64,000 bases of DNA from Jacaranda mimosifolia (lineage: Eukaryota > Streptophyta > Magnoliopsida > Lamiales > Bignoniaceae), in NCBI GenBank assembly GCA_018894105.1, contig CM032121.1, forward strand, positions 6,862,507 through 6,926,506, given 5' to 3'. Positions within the stretch are counted from its first letter, which is position 1. Each line of letters starts with the position of its first letter. Below the pieces are notes generated by a model. It saw nothing but the letters and a program-made list of their open reading frames with translations, was not told where the DNA came from and did no database searches. Below, one piece after another: positions 1 to 12,110 of the stretch. Made by a program: the position numbers and the translations under genes.

Positions 1-899
1 TATTAGCATAGTTAGATAAGAGGTAAGTAAAAATCCTTCGCTTAAGTCAAATCAATCAGGTTGGATGAATTTGAATATAGAAAGCTGGTACAGAATTTAG
101 AGAGAAAAGTTTGTGATAAATGCGGATAGTATCTATACTATAAATAAAATACCTTTTATTTTTTTATTTTTTTTTTGTGGTTATTTATCTAAAATGCCTT
201 CACCCATTTTTTTAATTTTCATAACTACAGCTATATAATAATTACCATTTACAACCCACACATTTTATACTCATATTATCATTTTATCTTAACATTTAAT
301 TATTATTTAGGTACACTCAAATAAATATCAAATAGTATTAAAAATTAATATTATATTAAAAAATAAATTATTTACTCTATACAATAAAAATTTTAGTAGA
401 TGTATTGACTGTGCCAAAATTGTTAGTATATTATAAATAAATTTGGCCTATCTATTTATACTTGTGCAAATTGTCAAATACAGGATAATTGATTATACAC
501 AATTTAAAATGTTCACATCGTATTGAATCAAAGTTTTAATTTGTGCAGATCAATTAAATTCAAATCTAACCTAAATTCTACTCAAGTAAATTGTCAAATA
601 CGTGATAACTGATTGGATAAAAAATTAAACCGTTTGTACCATGTTGAATCAAAGTCTTAATTTGTTCGAATTAGATTTGAATCTAATCGAATTCGATTTG
701 AATGACAAAATTGTGTATCAACCTTAAATAAGGGTACTTTCGATATTTCAAAGGCCCCTATCAATCGTCAATGCATTAATGAATGCACTACTATCAAAGT
801 TTACACCAATTAAAACGGCGGTAGGGTATTTTTGTCATCGTTTGCTTTTGTAGCCACGCCCTCATGTGATAAGACATGCTTGTATGAGTAAATTATGAG
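1..899. other. AT-rich intergenic stretch, no gene seen
   Basis: No open frame longer than chance and no recognisable protein motif on either strand. The only structure I see is a diverged 120-bp tandem duplication (listed separately). Confidence 0.6.
461..671. repeat. Diverged 120-bp tandem duplication
   Basis: The motif AAATTGTCAAATA occurs at 468-480 and again at 588-600, exactly 120 bases apart. The following ~80 bases also align (GATAA-TGATT, TTGAATCAAAG, TTAATTTGT), with many substitutions and a 1-base shift. This is an old local duplication without coding content. Confidence 0.7.
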
Positions 900-1515
900 T
901 AGGCATGACAATGGGTTCGAATAGATTGGATCCCTGTCCTGGGCCCATCCCTAATAGGGTGGATTATGAGTCAAATAAATAGGTTATGGTGCAGGTTATG
1001 AGTTCTAATTTTATGGATTCGGTCGGATCCAGGGCGGGTTACGGGTTTAAGTAAACCTGCCCTGGACCCGCCCCGTATAATTAATAGATAATATATTATA
1101 AATATATTATATATAATATATGTACATAAAATATAAAAAATTAGAATTATAATAGCATATATATATTTCATCAAATAAATAATAATTTTGTACTCATTCA
1201 ATCATCATAAAAATGATAAAAAATATACTAAAATCAACTAATATGAATATTTTATTTTAAAATTTGAAAAATAGTGTTAGAAACTTAATGTATATTGGAT
1301 TCTAATTTTCTATACATGTATACATATTCTTTGTGTATGTATGTCTTAATTAATTTTGAAAACATATGAATTGTAAAATTATATTTTTTAATAAAAAAAA
1401 AAAACACAAAAACGGATTTGACTGGTTAGACCCGTCGGGTTAGGAGTCTAAAGCAAAGCGGGGCAGGGCGGGGTGGGTTTTGGGTCTTGTCAAACCCGCC
1501 CTATTACCACCCCTA
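900..1515. mobile_element. hAT-like MITE (616 bp)
   Basis: The left end TAGGCATGACAATGGG is inverted at the right end as CCCTATTACCACCCCTA. Subterminal tracts are rich in GGGCGGG / CCCGCC, as in many non-autonomous plant hAT elements, around an AT-rich core. The flanks ATTATGAG (892-899) and ACTACGAG (1516-1523) match at 6 of 8 positions, consistent with an aged 8-bp target-site duplication. It has no transposase. Confidence 0.75.
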
Positions 1516-1781
1516 ACTACGAGTTTGGAATTTGTGATTATTGAAATGGTATAATCCCATATGAGCACGTAGTACTACATATGCTACTCTCCGATCTTTC
1601 TTGTATTGTTGTGATTAAGTTTTTAATTATGAAAGATAATGATAGCAAAATGTGACTATTAATTTCTTTATCTTTCACATCATAATAAATGAGCATTTAA
1701 TTATTTTTATGCTTCAAGTTTGTCATAACAATCTATATTAACAAAGTTGACACAATTAATGCATGCTTAATTATTTTCCAA

Positions 1782-1820
<39 letters not shown>
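1782..1820. repeat. (AAT)n microsatellite
   Basis: About 13 uninterrupted AAT units. Confidence 0.95.
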
Positions 1821-1828
<8 letters not shown>

Positions 1829-2149
1829 AATTTTTTTTTATTTGCATGATAATATATATAGCTTTTTAGTGGATTTACAGATTTTGTTGAAACCATGATA
1901 AATATATACTTAATTGTGTTGCTACATGGAAACGGAGTAGGAATCCTCTCCAGAAATTGGTGTGATTATTGAGCTCTACTCCTAAAATGCCCTTACTGAG
2001 AGTTAGAGCTGGAGTTTTGTGGACAATTACTTAGATGCTTTTTTGATTTTAGGAGTTGGTATTTATATTGATTAAATTTTTGGTGGGCTACGGCCCACTT
2101 TAGTTTGAGAGCCAATCTTGGTGAGCTTAATTTATTGGTCTCATTGATT

Positions 2150-2193
2150 TATATATATATATATATATATTTATTTATTTATTTATTTATTTA
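2150..2193. repeat. Compound (AT)n-(TTTA)n microsatellite
   Basis: About ten AT units followed directly by about five to six TTTA units. Confidence 0.95.
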
Positions 2194-3096
2194 ATGTATT
2201 TGAACATTATTTTCATCATTTAATTTCGTGTAGGTGGCTCCTATTCTGTTTCTTGAAGTTGGAGGTTTGTGATTGATTCTATTTCAACAATTTATTGAGC
2301 CTTTAATTGTTTGTTTTTAGTACTTGTTAACGAGCAAAGATTCTTTCTTTCCGATTTTGGTTTGAAAAATCGTGGAAAAAACTCAATGTGGGTTTTCTTT
2401 TTTAATCTCTCAATCCATCGTGGTGATTGGTTTAATCAGCTTCATGATTGCTTATGATCTTATACTATTTTGGATGAGTTCGTATGTAATATAAGTACAA
2501 GAAAATATATATGAATCATATGACTGATTTAGATGTTAATAAATATTTTGTTTACACCTGCAGTAAGATAAGATTTTAATTAGGTATGCAAACAAAATTT
2601 ATAGTGGAACTTCACAGCCATCGATGATTTTCGGACAGGAAAAGTTTGATGATTAGAGAACAAAGAAGGATATATTAATAAATTTCTTAGTCCTATTGAT
2701 TCTTTTTGGTCTTGTATATTGTTTTATATTTTTTGAGATGATTTTTTTTCTTTTTCTTTTCGTTACAGAGTATAGTTAAATTTTCTCATATTGGAATGTG
2801 ATTGATGAAGAATGCTCTACAGTTATTGATTTTATAGTGTTGAGAAAAGAGAAAACAACAATAACTTAGAAATATATTTTTATCTTTTATTTTTAATTTT
2901 TAAAATTTTAACATATGAATTATTTGCAATACAAATTTATTTTAATCAACAATTAATATTACATGTGAGGTAGTTACTATTAAAATTGAAGTTTGTGAGC
3001 TCATGATATTAAGCTGACTCTTGTAAACCGGCTCACGGTATCATGCAAGCAAAATTGGAGTTTGTGAGCTCGAATCCGTCCGTTTATCCCCAGGTG

Positions 3097-3599
3097 TATG
3101 CATGGCAACGGGGTGGGTTTGGCCGGACTCGGGACCCACTCTGCATGAAAATTATTGTAACCAAAACCCACCCACCCGCCCACCCTGCCTTTCATTTGGC
3201 CCTGAACCCGGCAAGTCTAACCCATTTAACCCGGTTTCTTTTTTCTTTTTTTTTTCCACTTGATTCACTCATTGCAATAGAAAATCTAATTAAAATTAGT
3301 TCATGGGATGCCAAACTTGGATGAAGATTCTATGAAAAGAGTCCTAAGTTTTTAAGTTTTAACTAAATATATATATATATTAATATTATATATATATATT
3401 AATAATTTAATTATTTATTATTAAACGGGTGGGTTTGGGGTGGGTTTAATAAAACCCATAACCAGCCTCGGACCCAACCAGGTCCTGAATATTTGAACCC
3501 AAAACCCACCCTAAAACCTGTTTAATTAGCCCTGAAACCGTCCCATTTAGGACGGGTCCGAGGTGAGCCCCGGATTACCCGAACCCATTGCCATGCTTA
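3097..3599. mobile_element. hAT-like MITE (503 bp)
   Basis: The left end TATGCATGGCAACGGG is inverted at the right end as CCCATTGCCATGCTTA. The flanks CCCAGGTG (3089-3096) and CCCAAGTG (3600-3607) match at 7 of 8 bases, giving a clear hAT-type 8-bp target-site duplication. Internal GGGTGGGTTTGGGG tracts surround an AT core. Small open frames here are spurious products of the C-rich ends. Confidence 0.85.
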
Positions 3600-3605
3600 C
3601 CCAAG

Positions 3606-3720
3606 TGTCCATGACCTCACCGCTTAATTGCCTGCTCTGCCCATTCATTTTTGGCTTTTTTATGCCCCAACCTCTTTTAATTTTAATTTCGGCATCGAAT
3701 TTTTGCCATTATTGGGGGAA
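3606..3720 (+). repeat. Dispersed repeat, copy 1 (partner at 5285-5400)
   Basis: This stretch aligns with 5285-5400: both carry CATG-ACxTCACCGCTT, then CTGCTCTxCCC, TTTGGC, a CCCAACC-CTCTT block and TTTTTGCCATT. The match is imperfect (roughly three quarters by eye). The origin is unknown and no coding function is evident. Confidence 0.55.
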
Positions 3721-4117
3721 TCCTAAGCATCATTGGGTTTTGTCACGAGAGTTCTACGCATCATAAGTTTTGGGACTATTTGATTATGTTTTTTCAAAGT
3801 AAAATGTTTTGCCAAAATAGTTTTGTTTGTTTTGGTAAAATATAATCAAATATGTTTTTATTTTTCTTTAAAAATATCAAAATAGATTTTTTTAAAATAG
3901 CCTCTTCTATCCTTCATTATCCCCCCCAAAACTCCCCATTTTCTCATATATGTACATGTATATCATATATATTTTATTATTATTCTTACAATAAAAAATA
4001 TTACACAATTTCATTTTCACCACAAAAATCCATTAAAAAAGTATTAATTTGACCGCTACAGTAAAGAATGTTCCCTTTCAAAACATAAACGAATGTACTA
4101 AACTTCTCAAAATATTT
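3608..4117. other. Intergenic between MITE and TRIM
   Basis: No gene seen. It contains copy 1 of a dispersed repeat and an AT-rich stretch. Confidence 0.5.
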
Positions 4118-4719
4118 TGTAATGCCCTATCCCACATGGACTAAATACTGAAAAAGTGAGTACTATATAAACTTTGGCCCAAGAATTCATTTGCATCCAT
4201 TGGATATCCTTTTGGGTAAGTTGATCATAGCCCAATTCTTAGATTCACTCAGTGGGCTTGGAGGTGATTCTCGCGTCCAACAGCTCATGAGCCTAGGGTT
4301 TGACAAATGGTATTAGAGCCATCACCAGCCAGAATATTGGGAGTTAAGTGCTATATGGGGCAAAATGCTACGTGGAAGCCACCTCTTGAACCTATGGGAT
4401 AAAGTGCTACACACATGGGAGTCACCTTTTGATCTTGTAGGAGCCACCTTTGGAGTTCCAACATTTGGTAACTGATCTTGGATCTGTGTCAAGCTGCGAT
4501 GAGGACATCGCATTTTGTAGGAGGGGTGATTGTACTGCCCTATCCCACATGGACTAAATATTGAAAGAATGAGTACTATATAAACTTTGGCCAAAGAACT
4601 CATGTGCATTCATTGGATATCCCTTTTGGGCAAGTTGATCATAGCCCAATTCTAAGATGCACTCGATGGGTTTGGAAGCAATTCTCGCATCCAACAGGCT
4701 CATGGGCTCGGGCGTGACA
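4118..4719 (+). mobile_element. TRIM (terminal-repeat retrotransposon in miniature), complete
   Basis: Two ~188-bp direct LTRs (4118-4305 and 4531-4719), both TG...CA, flank only 225 bp of internal DNA. The flanks are a perfect 5-bp target-site duplication, TATTT (4113-4117 and 4720-4724). A primer-binding site two bases after the left LTR (TGGTATTAGAGCC, 4308-4320) matches the initiator-tRNA-Met type at all but one base. A polypurine tract (TAGGAGGGG) precedes the right LTR. Each LTR carries a TATA-like TATATAAAC. There is no coding capacity, so it must have been moved by enzymes supplied in trans. It is not Cassandra-like: I see no 5S rRNA sequence in the LTR. Confidence 0.93.
4308..4320 (+). 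promoter_or_regulatory. Primer-binding site of the TRIM (tRNA-Met type)
   Basis: TGGTATTAGAGCC lies two bases after the left LTR. The usual plant consensus is TGGTATCAGAGC(C). Confidence 0.85.
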
Positions 4720-5284
4720 TATTTTCTATCTATTTCCCCAAAGCATAAACAAACATATATCACATTCCCCAACCTCACTTCCAAAATTCATTTTCCCAAA
4801 CCATATATCATAATCACCCCTAAAAATAACCACACATTCCCTTTGTTATTCTAAAGTTTTTTTTTTCCCATCACTATCTTCAGAAGAGATTATTGTATTT
4901 TGAAAGACAATTATCAGAACCGTTAATATCATTGCAAGATAATTTCGTCTTGGAGAGAAATAGATTGCAAATTTTTTTCTCACAAAATCCCTTATAAAAT
5001 TTAGCATACAACCATTTTGCAAGGAATTTTGTTCGTTCCAAAATGCCTCGTAAATTTTTATTTTCTATGGATGTTGTCATTTTTCCATTGTAAAATCCCT
5101 CGTAAAAAAGGCTTCTTTCTAATACGACCTGTAAGCTACACCTATAATAACGAAGTTTTTTCCAACAAAAACCACTTGATATCTTAGCATTATGGAGAAG
5201 ATAGACGTCCGCAAAGTTGGAGATTTTTGTGCCGCGCGGTCCCCCAACCACTCAACTCCCACCCACCCCCATCAATGCGCCTAT

Positions 5285-5400
5285 GTGGTCATGTACTTCA
5301 CCGCTTTGTCTGCTCTTCCCTTATTCCATGTTTGGCCTTTTACGTCCCAACCCTCTTCTAATTTATTCTTGTGGATTTATATTTTTGCCATTCTTGAAGA
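5285..5400 (+). repeat. Dispersed repeat, copy 2 (partner at 3606-3720)
   Basis: See the partner copy; same orientation, imperfect match. Confidence 0.55.
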
Positions 5401-6117
5401 AGTCTTTACCAAAAAATGAAGATTGGCAGCCTATTGATCTCCAAACATATAAAATCAGTTTTATTTAGATCTACCAACATAAAGTTGACTTGAGATATGG
5501 AGAATCATTTTGACTGTTGTGTTTAAATAAAATTGTTTCGGACTAAACATATATCATAGTTGAGTGGTCATTTAGTTCAATGATATTAGTCTCACATTAA
5601 AGGATGAGTTTACAAGTTGACTTCTAATGTGTGTATGTATAAATAAAGAGCAAATTTTATTTTATTCCCCCGTGCAAATGAAAAAGGGCAAAAAACTATG
5701 GAAAAAAAATAGACAAAAAATATCATTATACTTTTGAAAATTTTGCACCCAGTCCCCCTTTCTTTATTTACTGCATTTTAACCCTGATTTTAACATATAA
5801 TGACTATAGGATCCTTAATTAATTTATATATTTTTAATTCAATTTATTTATTTTTTATACATATTTTCATATATCTTCTTGCATCTCCTTCACACCAATG
5901 TCTTTATTTTTAAATTTAGAAAAATTATTCTTAATTTTTGTATTTTCATTTTTCTAATTTATTTATTTTTTTGTATATTTATATATAAATATGTATCATA
6001 TAAATATAAGTATATATTATATAAATATATAGTATAATTATGTATATTTTTATATATACATAAATTTATTCAATATTCTTTATATACAAATACATATTTA
6101 CAGATACATATATATAT

Positions 6118-6345
6118 GTACATATATAACCCCACCTCCACCCTAAACCCTCTGCATTCTTCAACCACCAACCCCACCCTCACCCCGCTGCCCCGCCTCC
6201 CGCCCCATAGCAGCCGGGCGGCCGCCGTTTCTGCTATGGGCAAAACAACGGCGATGGCAGCTGTTTGCACGGCCGCCATGGCTAAAAACGGAATAGTTAG
6301 TTGGCCCAATGATATTTTTTTATATATATAAGCTTGTGGTTTGGG
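6118..6345. other. GC-rich island in AT-rich DNA
   Basis: A ~200-bp block with CCCCGCCTCCCGCCCC and GGGCGGCCGCCG inside DNA that is otherwise ~75% AT. It holds short open frames on both strands, including a minus-strand one (6070-6351) rich in Ala, Val and Gly, but none has a recognisable domain. A similar GC island sits in the inverted-repeat element at 18,432-19,947, sharing words such as GCCGCCATGG, so it is more likely transposon-derived than genic. Confidence 0.4.
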
Positions 6346-7028
6346 ATTCAAATCACAACATGTACTTTGATTTTTTGTAAATAAGTATGTTAATTTCAGC
6401 TACACCAAAGAAAAATATAAAATCCTATTTAACCTTATTTTCTTTCACAAACTAGAGAACAACCCAAAGGAATTTAAAACAATTCATTTCTTTTCCTATT
6501 TCTTCTATGGGCTCCCTGAGCTTCAACCCATGAATCTCTTACTGGCTAAGAGTTGCTACCTGAAGGCAGAGCAATTTATATGAGTTCTTCGGCTGACACT
6601 TACACCCATTTGTTTATATGTTTAAAAGAAAATTTGATTTTCGATGCTATATTTGAAAATAAAAGCTATCAATTTCTACATATTTTCGCTAAAAATATTT
6701 TTTATTTTCTTTTTCAATATCTCTTAAACCTATACATCCAACATATTATTGTATCAATCAAATTCAAATTCGATTTTACATAAAATACCCACTATCATTT
6801 TAAAACAATTAAAAATATATATTTTTTTCAAAAAAAATTACTTATTTTTATGCATAAAAAATAAATATAAGCTATCTAAAATTTTAACATTATACCCCTT
6901 CTAGTCATTATTTTTTACACAAAGTATCCAAATATAATATCATTTTTATTTTTAAAATTATAATTAATTTTTCAATTTTTAAAAAAATAAAACAAAAAAC
7001 GAAAATGAAAATTATCCAAACAATCTCT

Positions 7029-7355
7029 TAGGCCCCGTTTTGTTTATTTTCATTTTAAATTTTCATCATTTTCAAAATTTGGAAAGGTGGTTAGTGAAAA
7101 TGAGTGAAAAATGAGTTTGTATTTGAATGAGTTGTTAGAAGCATAATGATTACATTGAATTTAGTAGGTTATAAATGGAGAGAGATAGAAATAATGATAA
7201 TGAGAGAAAATATACAAGTCATTGAAGAATGTGTTTTGATAATAAAAATCAAAATATGTTAGGTGAAAATGTGTAAAAATTGATGTGTTTCAATTTTTAA
7301 ATAGTAACAAATGTGAAAATTGATCGGTTTGAGAATGAAAACAAACAAACCCTTA
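7029..7355. mobile_element. Short MITE, probably hAT type
   Basis: The left end TAGGCCCCGTTTTGTTTATT is inverted at the right end as ATGAAAACAAACAAACCCTTA. The GGCCCCGTTTGTTT start is common among plant hAT MITEs. I could not find a convincing 8-bp target-site duplication, so the exact ends are uncertain. There is no coding capacity. Confidence 0.5.
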
Positions 7356-7578
7356 TTTTCTGCCTTGATCACAACATTAGAAGAAAAAAAAACAAAGAAA
7401 AAAAAGGAAACTCCACCACTAACTGCCAGAGTTAGTGAAACGTATCACGAGAACAAACAAGTGAATCATCGCTCATCCTATACTTTTTGTGGGGAAGGAG
7501 GGTTGTTGAATATTTGTTAATTAGAAATAAGTAGCTACAGCTATTTTGATTTTATGATTCAGTCCCCATTTTTTTTTT

Positions 7579-7610
7579 TGGTATGAAATTTAATTTATCA
7601 AAAATTTATA
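7579..7610 (+). repeat. 30-bp direct repeat, left copy
   Basis: The ~30 bases beginning GGTATGAAATTTAATTTATC (7581-7610) recur identically at ~9174-9203, bracketing the LTR-like segment between them. Confidence 0.85.
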
Positions 7611-7691
7611 TGCACAAGTATGCCTATTTACATGTTTAATTATTCATTGGATGGATGCCAATTATGGTTGGAATTCAATAGATAATTATAG

Positions 7692-9160
7692 TGTTGAATT
7701 TGGTGGAATAGAGGAAGGGAAATAGTTAAGTATTATAAGTTGAGTTGTCCCACATTGTCAGCTTGAGAGAGTGGAGACCTTCTTGTGACTTATAAAACCA
7801 AGTGGAGGAGTTGAAGGGTCTTTAACCCTTCACTTGTCCCACATTGGTTTTGTAAACTAGTGTGGACTAGTTTATATTGGACTCAAGTAAGAATGCTTGA
7901 TAAAGTGTTCTTTGAGGGGTTCATATAAGTGGACCACACGTGCGCTGCTGCCACCCGGCCCAGCTCCGGGTTGCGGGTGTTAGTCTCACTCTTAATTTTT
8001 TGGACAAAATTCAATTGGAATTTTGAATTTAAAAATTAAAATTCAAATTTTAACTTAACCGTTGGCTTGATTGGATAAAGGCTTGACCGAGTTGGAGATC
8101 ACAGCCGAGATTTTTGGGATGATGGTGGATATGGCCAGATTTTTAGGGTTGTTGGCGGACATGGATTAGGTTTTACTTAGTCAAACCCTAATCAGCCCTT
8201 AATAGCCGTCAAACCCTAGAGATAATTAGGTCTGGCCGTCAAATCCGAGTTAAAATTAGGCCTTGGCCGTCGGCCCATTGCCCTCTGCCAAACCTAATTC
8301 CCCTCTATAAATAAAGTGCCCTCGGCAGTCTTGAAAACACACCAAAATACACGTCAAAGGCAGCCTCTTCTGCTTGTATTCTTCCTCTCCCCCTGATATT
8401 CCAGTTACTTCGTCGTGATAATTCTCTCGTTCTAATATTCGGCCAAATATTATCCTTCTTTCGTATTCGGCCTAATATACTTATATATTCCGAAAGCTTG
8501 GCTATCTGATTCGAATTCTGGCTATTGGGTACTGTTCGAGGTGAACAAGAAGGAGTGCACCTGATCGTTCTGAACCATCTCATCCTGGGAGGAGCTGCGC
8601 TGTACCCGTTGCACTGGTGAGTCGGGGCGCTCGTTTCTTCAAGGCAAACAGAATTTCTTTGTGATTTGGTCGTCCTATTGATTCTGTTACGATATAGAAT
8701 CCTTAAGATAAGTTTATCTTAAAACTCATTATTTATATTAGATAAATCTGAAGCATGTTTTCTTGTTTTATTGCCTCGGTCGATATATGAATTTTGGCTT
8801 TTCCTGGACTCGTATCTGTTGAATTGTATTAAATTCTGATTTGCCTTGAATTGACGCTTATTCTGATCACGCATGTTTTATGTTTAAATTCTGATAACGC
8901 ATGATGTATGTTTAAATTCTAATCACGCATGTTGTATGTTTAAATTCTGATCACGCGTGCTACATGTTTAAATTCTGATAACACATGCTTTATTTGAATT
9001 TCATATTGATAAAAACGCACGTATTACTCCACTGTGATTATCTGTTCCATTCCTGATAATCTGTTTTGCAATATTTATTTATTGCTTTGGATTACTGCGT
9101 GTTAGCTTAAATCCTGGAAACAACAACATGAACATGTAATTCTACATGCTGGCACACAAT
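7692..9160 (+). mobile_element. LTR-like segment, possible solo LTR
   Basis: It begins TGTTGAATTTGG and contains a canonical TATA box (CTCTATAAATAAAG, ~8302-8315), a GC-richer transcribed-looking leader and a 28-bp minisatellite. The arrangement resembles a long LTR. It ends near 9128-9160, where CAACAACA and GGCACACA are candidate termini. No 5-bp target-site duplication was found, and both ends are approximate. The minus-strand open frame at 8305-8583 has no recognisable domain and is treated as spurious. Confidence 0.45.
8861..8998 (+). repeat. 28-bp minisatellite, about 4.9 units
   Basis: Consecutive units of the form TTCTGATCACGCATG...TGTTTAAA start at 8861, 8889, 8917, 8945 and 8973 (last one partial). 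Variation is mostly at TCAC/TAAC and at the 3' half of each unit. It lies inside the LTR-like segment. Confidence 0.9.
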
Positions 9161-9173
9161 AAAAATAATTTAT

Positions 9174-9203
9174 GGTATGAAATTTAATTTATCAAAAATT
9201 TAT
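9174..9203 (+). repeat. 30-bp direct repeat, right copy
   Basis: Identical to 7581-7610. Confidence 0.85.
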
Positions 9204-10379
9204 GAATATTATATTGATAAATTAATAACATAAATAATATTCAAGAGATGAAATATGAAAACACACGCTTTTTGTTTGTGAATCAATTAATATCTTCACG
9301 CTTTTCAGTTCAAAAATAAAATTGCACTCCCACTTTCCATGTGTTTTTTGAGTATGTTATCAAAAAAAACTATGAGTTATAAATCCCAAGTGATTTCCTA
9401 TCATCAAGTATGAAAGATGCAGTCAACGAGATACAAGATAAGTTAGATGACTGAAAGAAAGGCAAAAGGATTGTATATATATATATATATATGACAAAAA
9501 ACTGTGGGAGTAGCCTAAAAAATTAACTAAAACAATTTATAGCCGTTGGAGATTACCATACATTAAATTAATGTCTAGAAACCTGGAAGGCAAGGCAATA
9601 GGCAGTTTCATATAAAAGAATAAAATATTTTGAAATATAGAACCATATTAACTTAATTTATAAAATATTAAAATGACCGTTTAGTTGTCTGAAACAAAGT
9701 TCCTTTTTCTCACAAGTCTTGAAAACTATACAATTCCATTTTGACTAATTGGATTAAAAGAAAAACACTATCCTCCATAATTTTATAATATTTCTACAAG
9801 TTATGGGGTTTTGGAATACAACCATTTTCTAGAGGTCACATAGAATATGTTGTTTTATAGATTGAAAATGTTGTCTTTGTCGTGCTTCAATACGATCGAC
9901 GATTGTAAAAATATAAAATAAATAAAATTAAATACAAAATGATAAATCACAATAAAATTTAATGTCGTTCAACTTTAATTTTGACAGCGTATTGTATCAA
10001 ATCTGCTGAGTACAGAAATGCCTCAGTTCAAAGGTTTTCCCGTCGCACTTGACAGCTGAAAAACCCAATTTAATTGCACCTAAAATTGTTTCTTATGCTC
10101 AAAAATTATAAATCTCACACAAAACACCAATGATACAATGTTTAGATTAAGTTTTTTTATTTGAAAAACAGAATAAAAAAGAAAACCTGCTGTTGGGCGT
10201 CAGGGTGTCAAAAGCAGGCGCTGCAACGCCAACTTTTTATTTTTCGCACCATGCTCCTGGCTTGTTGTTCGCTTCGCCGCCTTCCTCCTCAATGTTGGAA
10301 CTTGTTTGAAAAGGTGCAAGACACTTCAATGTTTTGTACTTCTGAATTCTCTTTGCCAATCCCATGAAAGACACTCGTC
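9204..10379. other. Intergenic, no gene seen
   Basis: AT-rich. The right part (10,150-10,379) lies just beyond the 3' end of the antisense copia pol remnant and may be its 3' untranslated or LTR sequence, but no LTR partner was identified. Confidence 0.4.
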
Positions 10380-10730
10380 TGAGATTGCAAACTTCGATTA
10401 AATTCAAACAATGTTTGAATTTCATTGTCAAAATACATTTCATCAACATATTTACTAAATTGTCATGTATTTCAACCTTCTAAATTGAGACAATGAGAGA
10501 CCTTAAGACATGACATATGAAACAAAATAATACCTAACATTAATGTGTTTTATTCTCTTTATATAGTACACTTATTCTTCCATAAATATATGTCACTCTG
10601 ATTATCATAGAAAATTATTATTATTTCAAATTCCATATCCATATTAGTAAACAACTCCTTCAGCCAAATACCTTTCTTGATACCTTCAGTCAAAGTCATG
10701 TAATCCCCCCCACCAATAGACAATAAACTT
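10380..10730 (-). pseudogene. Ty1/copia pol remnant (RNase H and C-terminus)
   Basis: Reading the minus strand from 10,717 down gives a DYMTLTE-type block followed by IWLKELF, then FYDNQSDIYLW. These match the copia RNase H signatures that normally read YMALTEA-KE-IWL and CDSQSAI-LAKN. After stops and shifts come a KTHINVRYYFV block (normally KHIDVRYHFV) and VNMLMK-FKHCLNLI (normally ADMLTK-FKHCLDLI), the usual C-terminus of copia pol. The order is collinear, so this is the 3' end of one pol gene broken by several stops. The rest of the element is not recognisable. It is unrelated in position and orientation to the full-length copia element at 44,728. Confidence 0.8.
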
Positions 10731-12106
10731 TTGCCTTCAGGCTAACAACACAACTAAATAAACGAAAATACATAATCTATCAAAGATCTTATTATATCCA
10801 AATTTTCAGAATCGTTTGCATCCATATTTTTTTGGACAAGCCCAAGTCTAGGCTAGGCCAACTTGATGGGCAAGTGTGTTCTCTTTGGACCGAACTTGAC
10901 TATACTTGGGCCCTCCCCCACCAAATGATCAGCCTCTTGGTCTGCCCAAACCCAAATCTCACATCAAAACTTTATTACTTGGTTTAGTTAGTAGTCCACT
11001 TTTGATGTGGTGTGGAAGACTTTCCATATTTTGAAACACATTAGTAAGCTTTAAGTGGTTCTCTTGTTGCATTAACTACCATGATTACAATAATTTAGAG
11101 CACTTTTACTGATTAAAATTAGAATTCACTTTATTACTTGATCAAAATCAGATAATAATTCCCTACAATAATCAATTTGCCCTATCCACAAGAGTTTGGG
11201 TCAGCACTAATTAATACACGCCAACGCGCCGGTATGCAAAGTAAAAATTGCACAACACAATTAAATCGAACAACACTAAATTAATTATCAGCTAGAGGAG
11301 CCTAAAGTTTATGCTCAGAAATAAGTTTGAATAAATTATTGTAAAAACCCAATATTTAATGAATAAAGTACCTACTATCATTTTAAAATTAATAAAATAC
11401 ATATTATTTTAAAAGATAAATTTTTTTAAATATAAAAAAACATAAATTAACTTACATGTCAATTTTATGACCTATTCTAATACTTTTCTACATGTCATCC
11501 AAATACACCAAAATTTTCATTTTTATTTCATAATTAACTTTTCAACTTTTGAAAATACATGAACATTGAAAATGCCCTTTGAAATGAAACCAAACAGGCC
11601 ATTTCCGTGGACCATTTTCATTTTTGTTCGAAATGAAAAATGAAAACTATCACTTTCTATTTATTTTCATTTGAATTTTTTTTTTTTATTTTCAAACTCT
11701 TTCTAAACCTATCATATTATTCTATTCTCACATCAATAAAATTTAAATTTAATTTGATATAAAATAAATAATATCATTTTAAAATTAATAAAATATACAT
11801 ATATTTTTTTAAAAAAAATTAAACATAAAAAAATATAAATCAACCTACTTTTCAACTCTAAACTTACTCTAATTATTATTTTCTAATAATTTATTTAAAT
11901 ATATCTCAATTTTTTATTTTTATTTCATAATTAACTTTTCAACTTTTGAAAATGCATTTAAAAATAAAATCAAATGTGTCCTAATTTTTTTTTATAAAGG
12001 CCCATTTTTGAGTCTTGGCCCATTTTTAGGTCTTCCTCGGACTATTTAATTGTCGCCAAAGCCTACAATTGTTAGTGGTAGATAGATAGTACTGTTCCGG
12101 GCGCAC

Positions 12107-12110
<4 letters not shown>
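10731..12110. other. Intergenic region upstream of the CNL gene
   Basis: No gene seen. It must include the CNL promoter, but no clear TATA box could be assigned. 11,580-11,990 contains TTTTCATTTTTATTTCA-type repeats resembling MITE ends, not resolved. Confidence 0.45.

Larger units (their letters stand above)
1516..3096. other. Intergenic, no gene seen; simple repeats
   Basis: AT-rich, with an (AAT)n run and an (AT)n/(TTTA)n run annotated separately. No coding frame or transposon end could be supported. Confidence 0.5.
4720..7028. other. Intergenic, no gene seen
   Basis: Mostly AT-rich. 4880-5170 repeats short motifs such as AAAATCCCTCGTAAA / AAAATCCCTTATAAAA in varied form, resembling subterminal repeats of CACTA-type transposons, but I could not place terminal ends. 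A dispersed-repeat partner lies at 5285-5400 and a GC-rich island at 6118-6345. The 123-residue open frame on the minus strand (4880-5251) has no recognisable domain and is not supported as a gene. Confidence 0.45.

Noticed and set aside
4880..5251. 123-codon minus-strand open frame
   Set aside because: Cys/Lys/Phe-rich translation of AT-rich DNA with short repeated motifs; no domain, no promoter context; may be a CACTA subterminal region.
6070..6351. Overlapping open frames on both strands in the GC-rich island
   Set aside because: Open frames on both strands are expected in a GC block; low-complexity composition and no domain.
8861..8998. 28-bp repeats as a CRISPR array
   Set aside because: The units are directly adjacent without spacers and lie in a plant LTR-like segment; it is a minisatellite.
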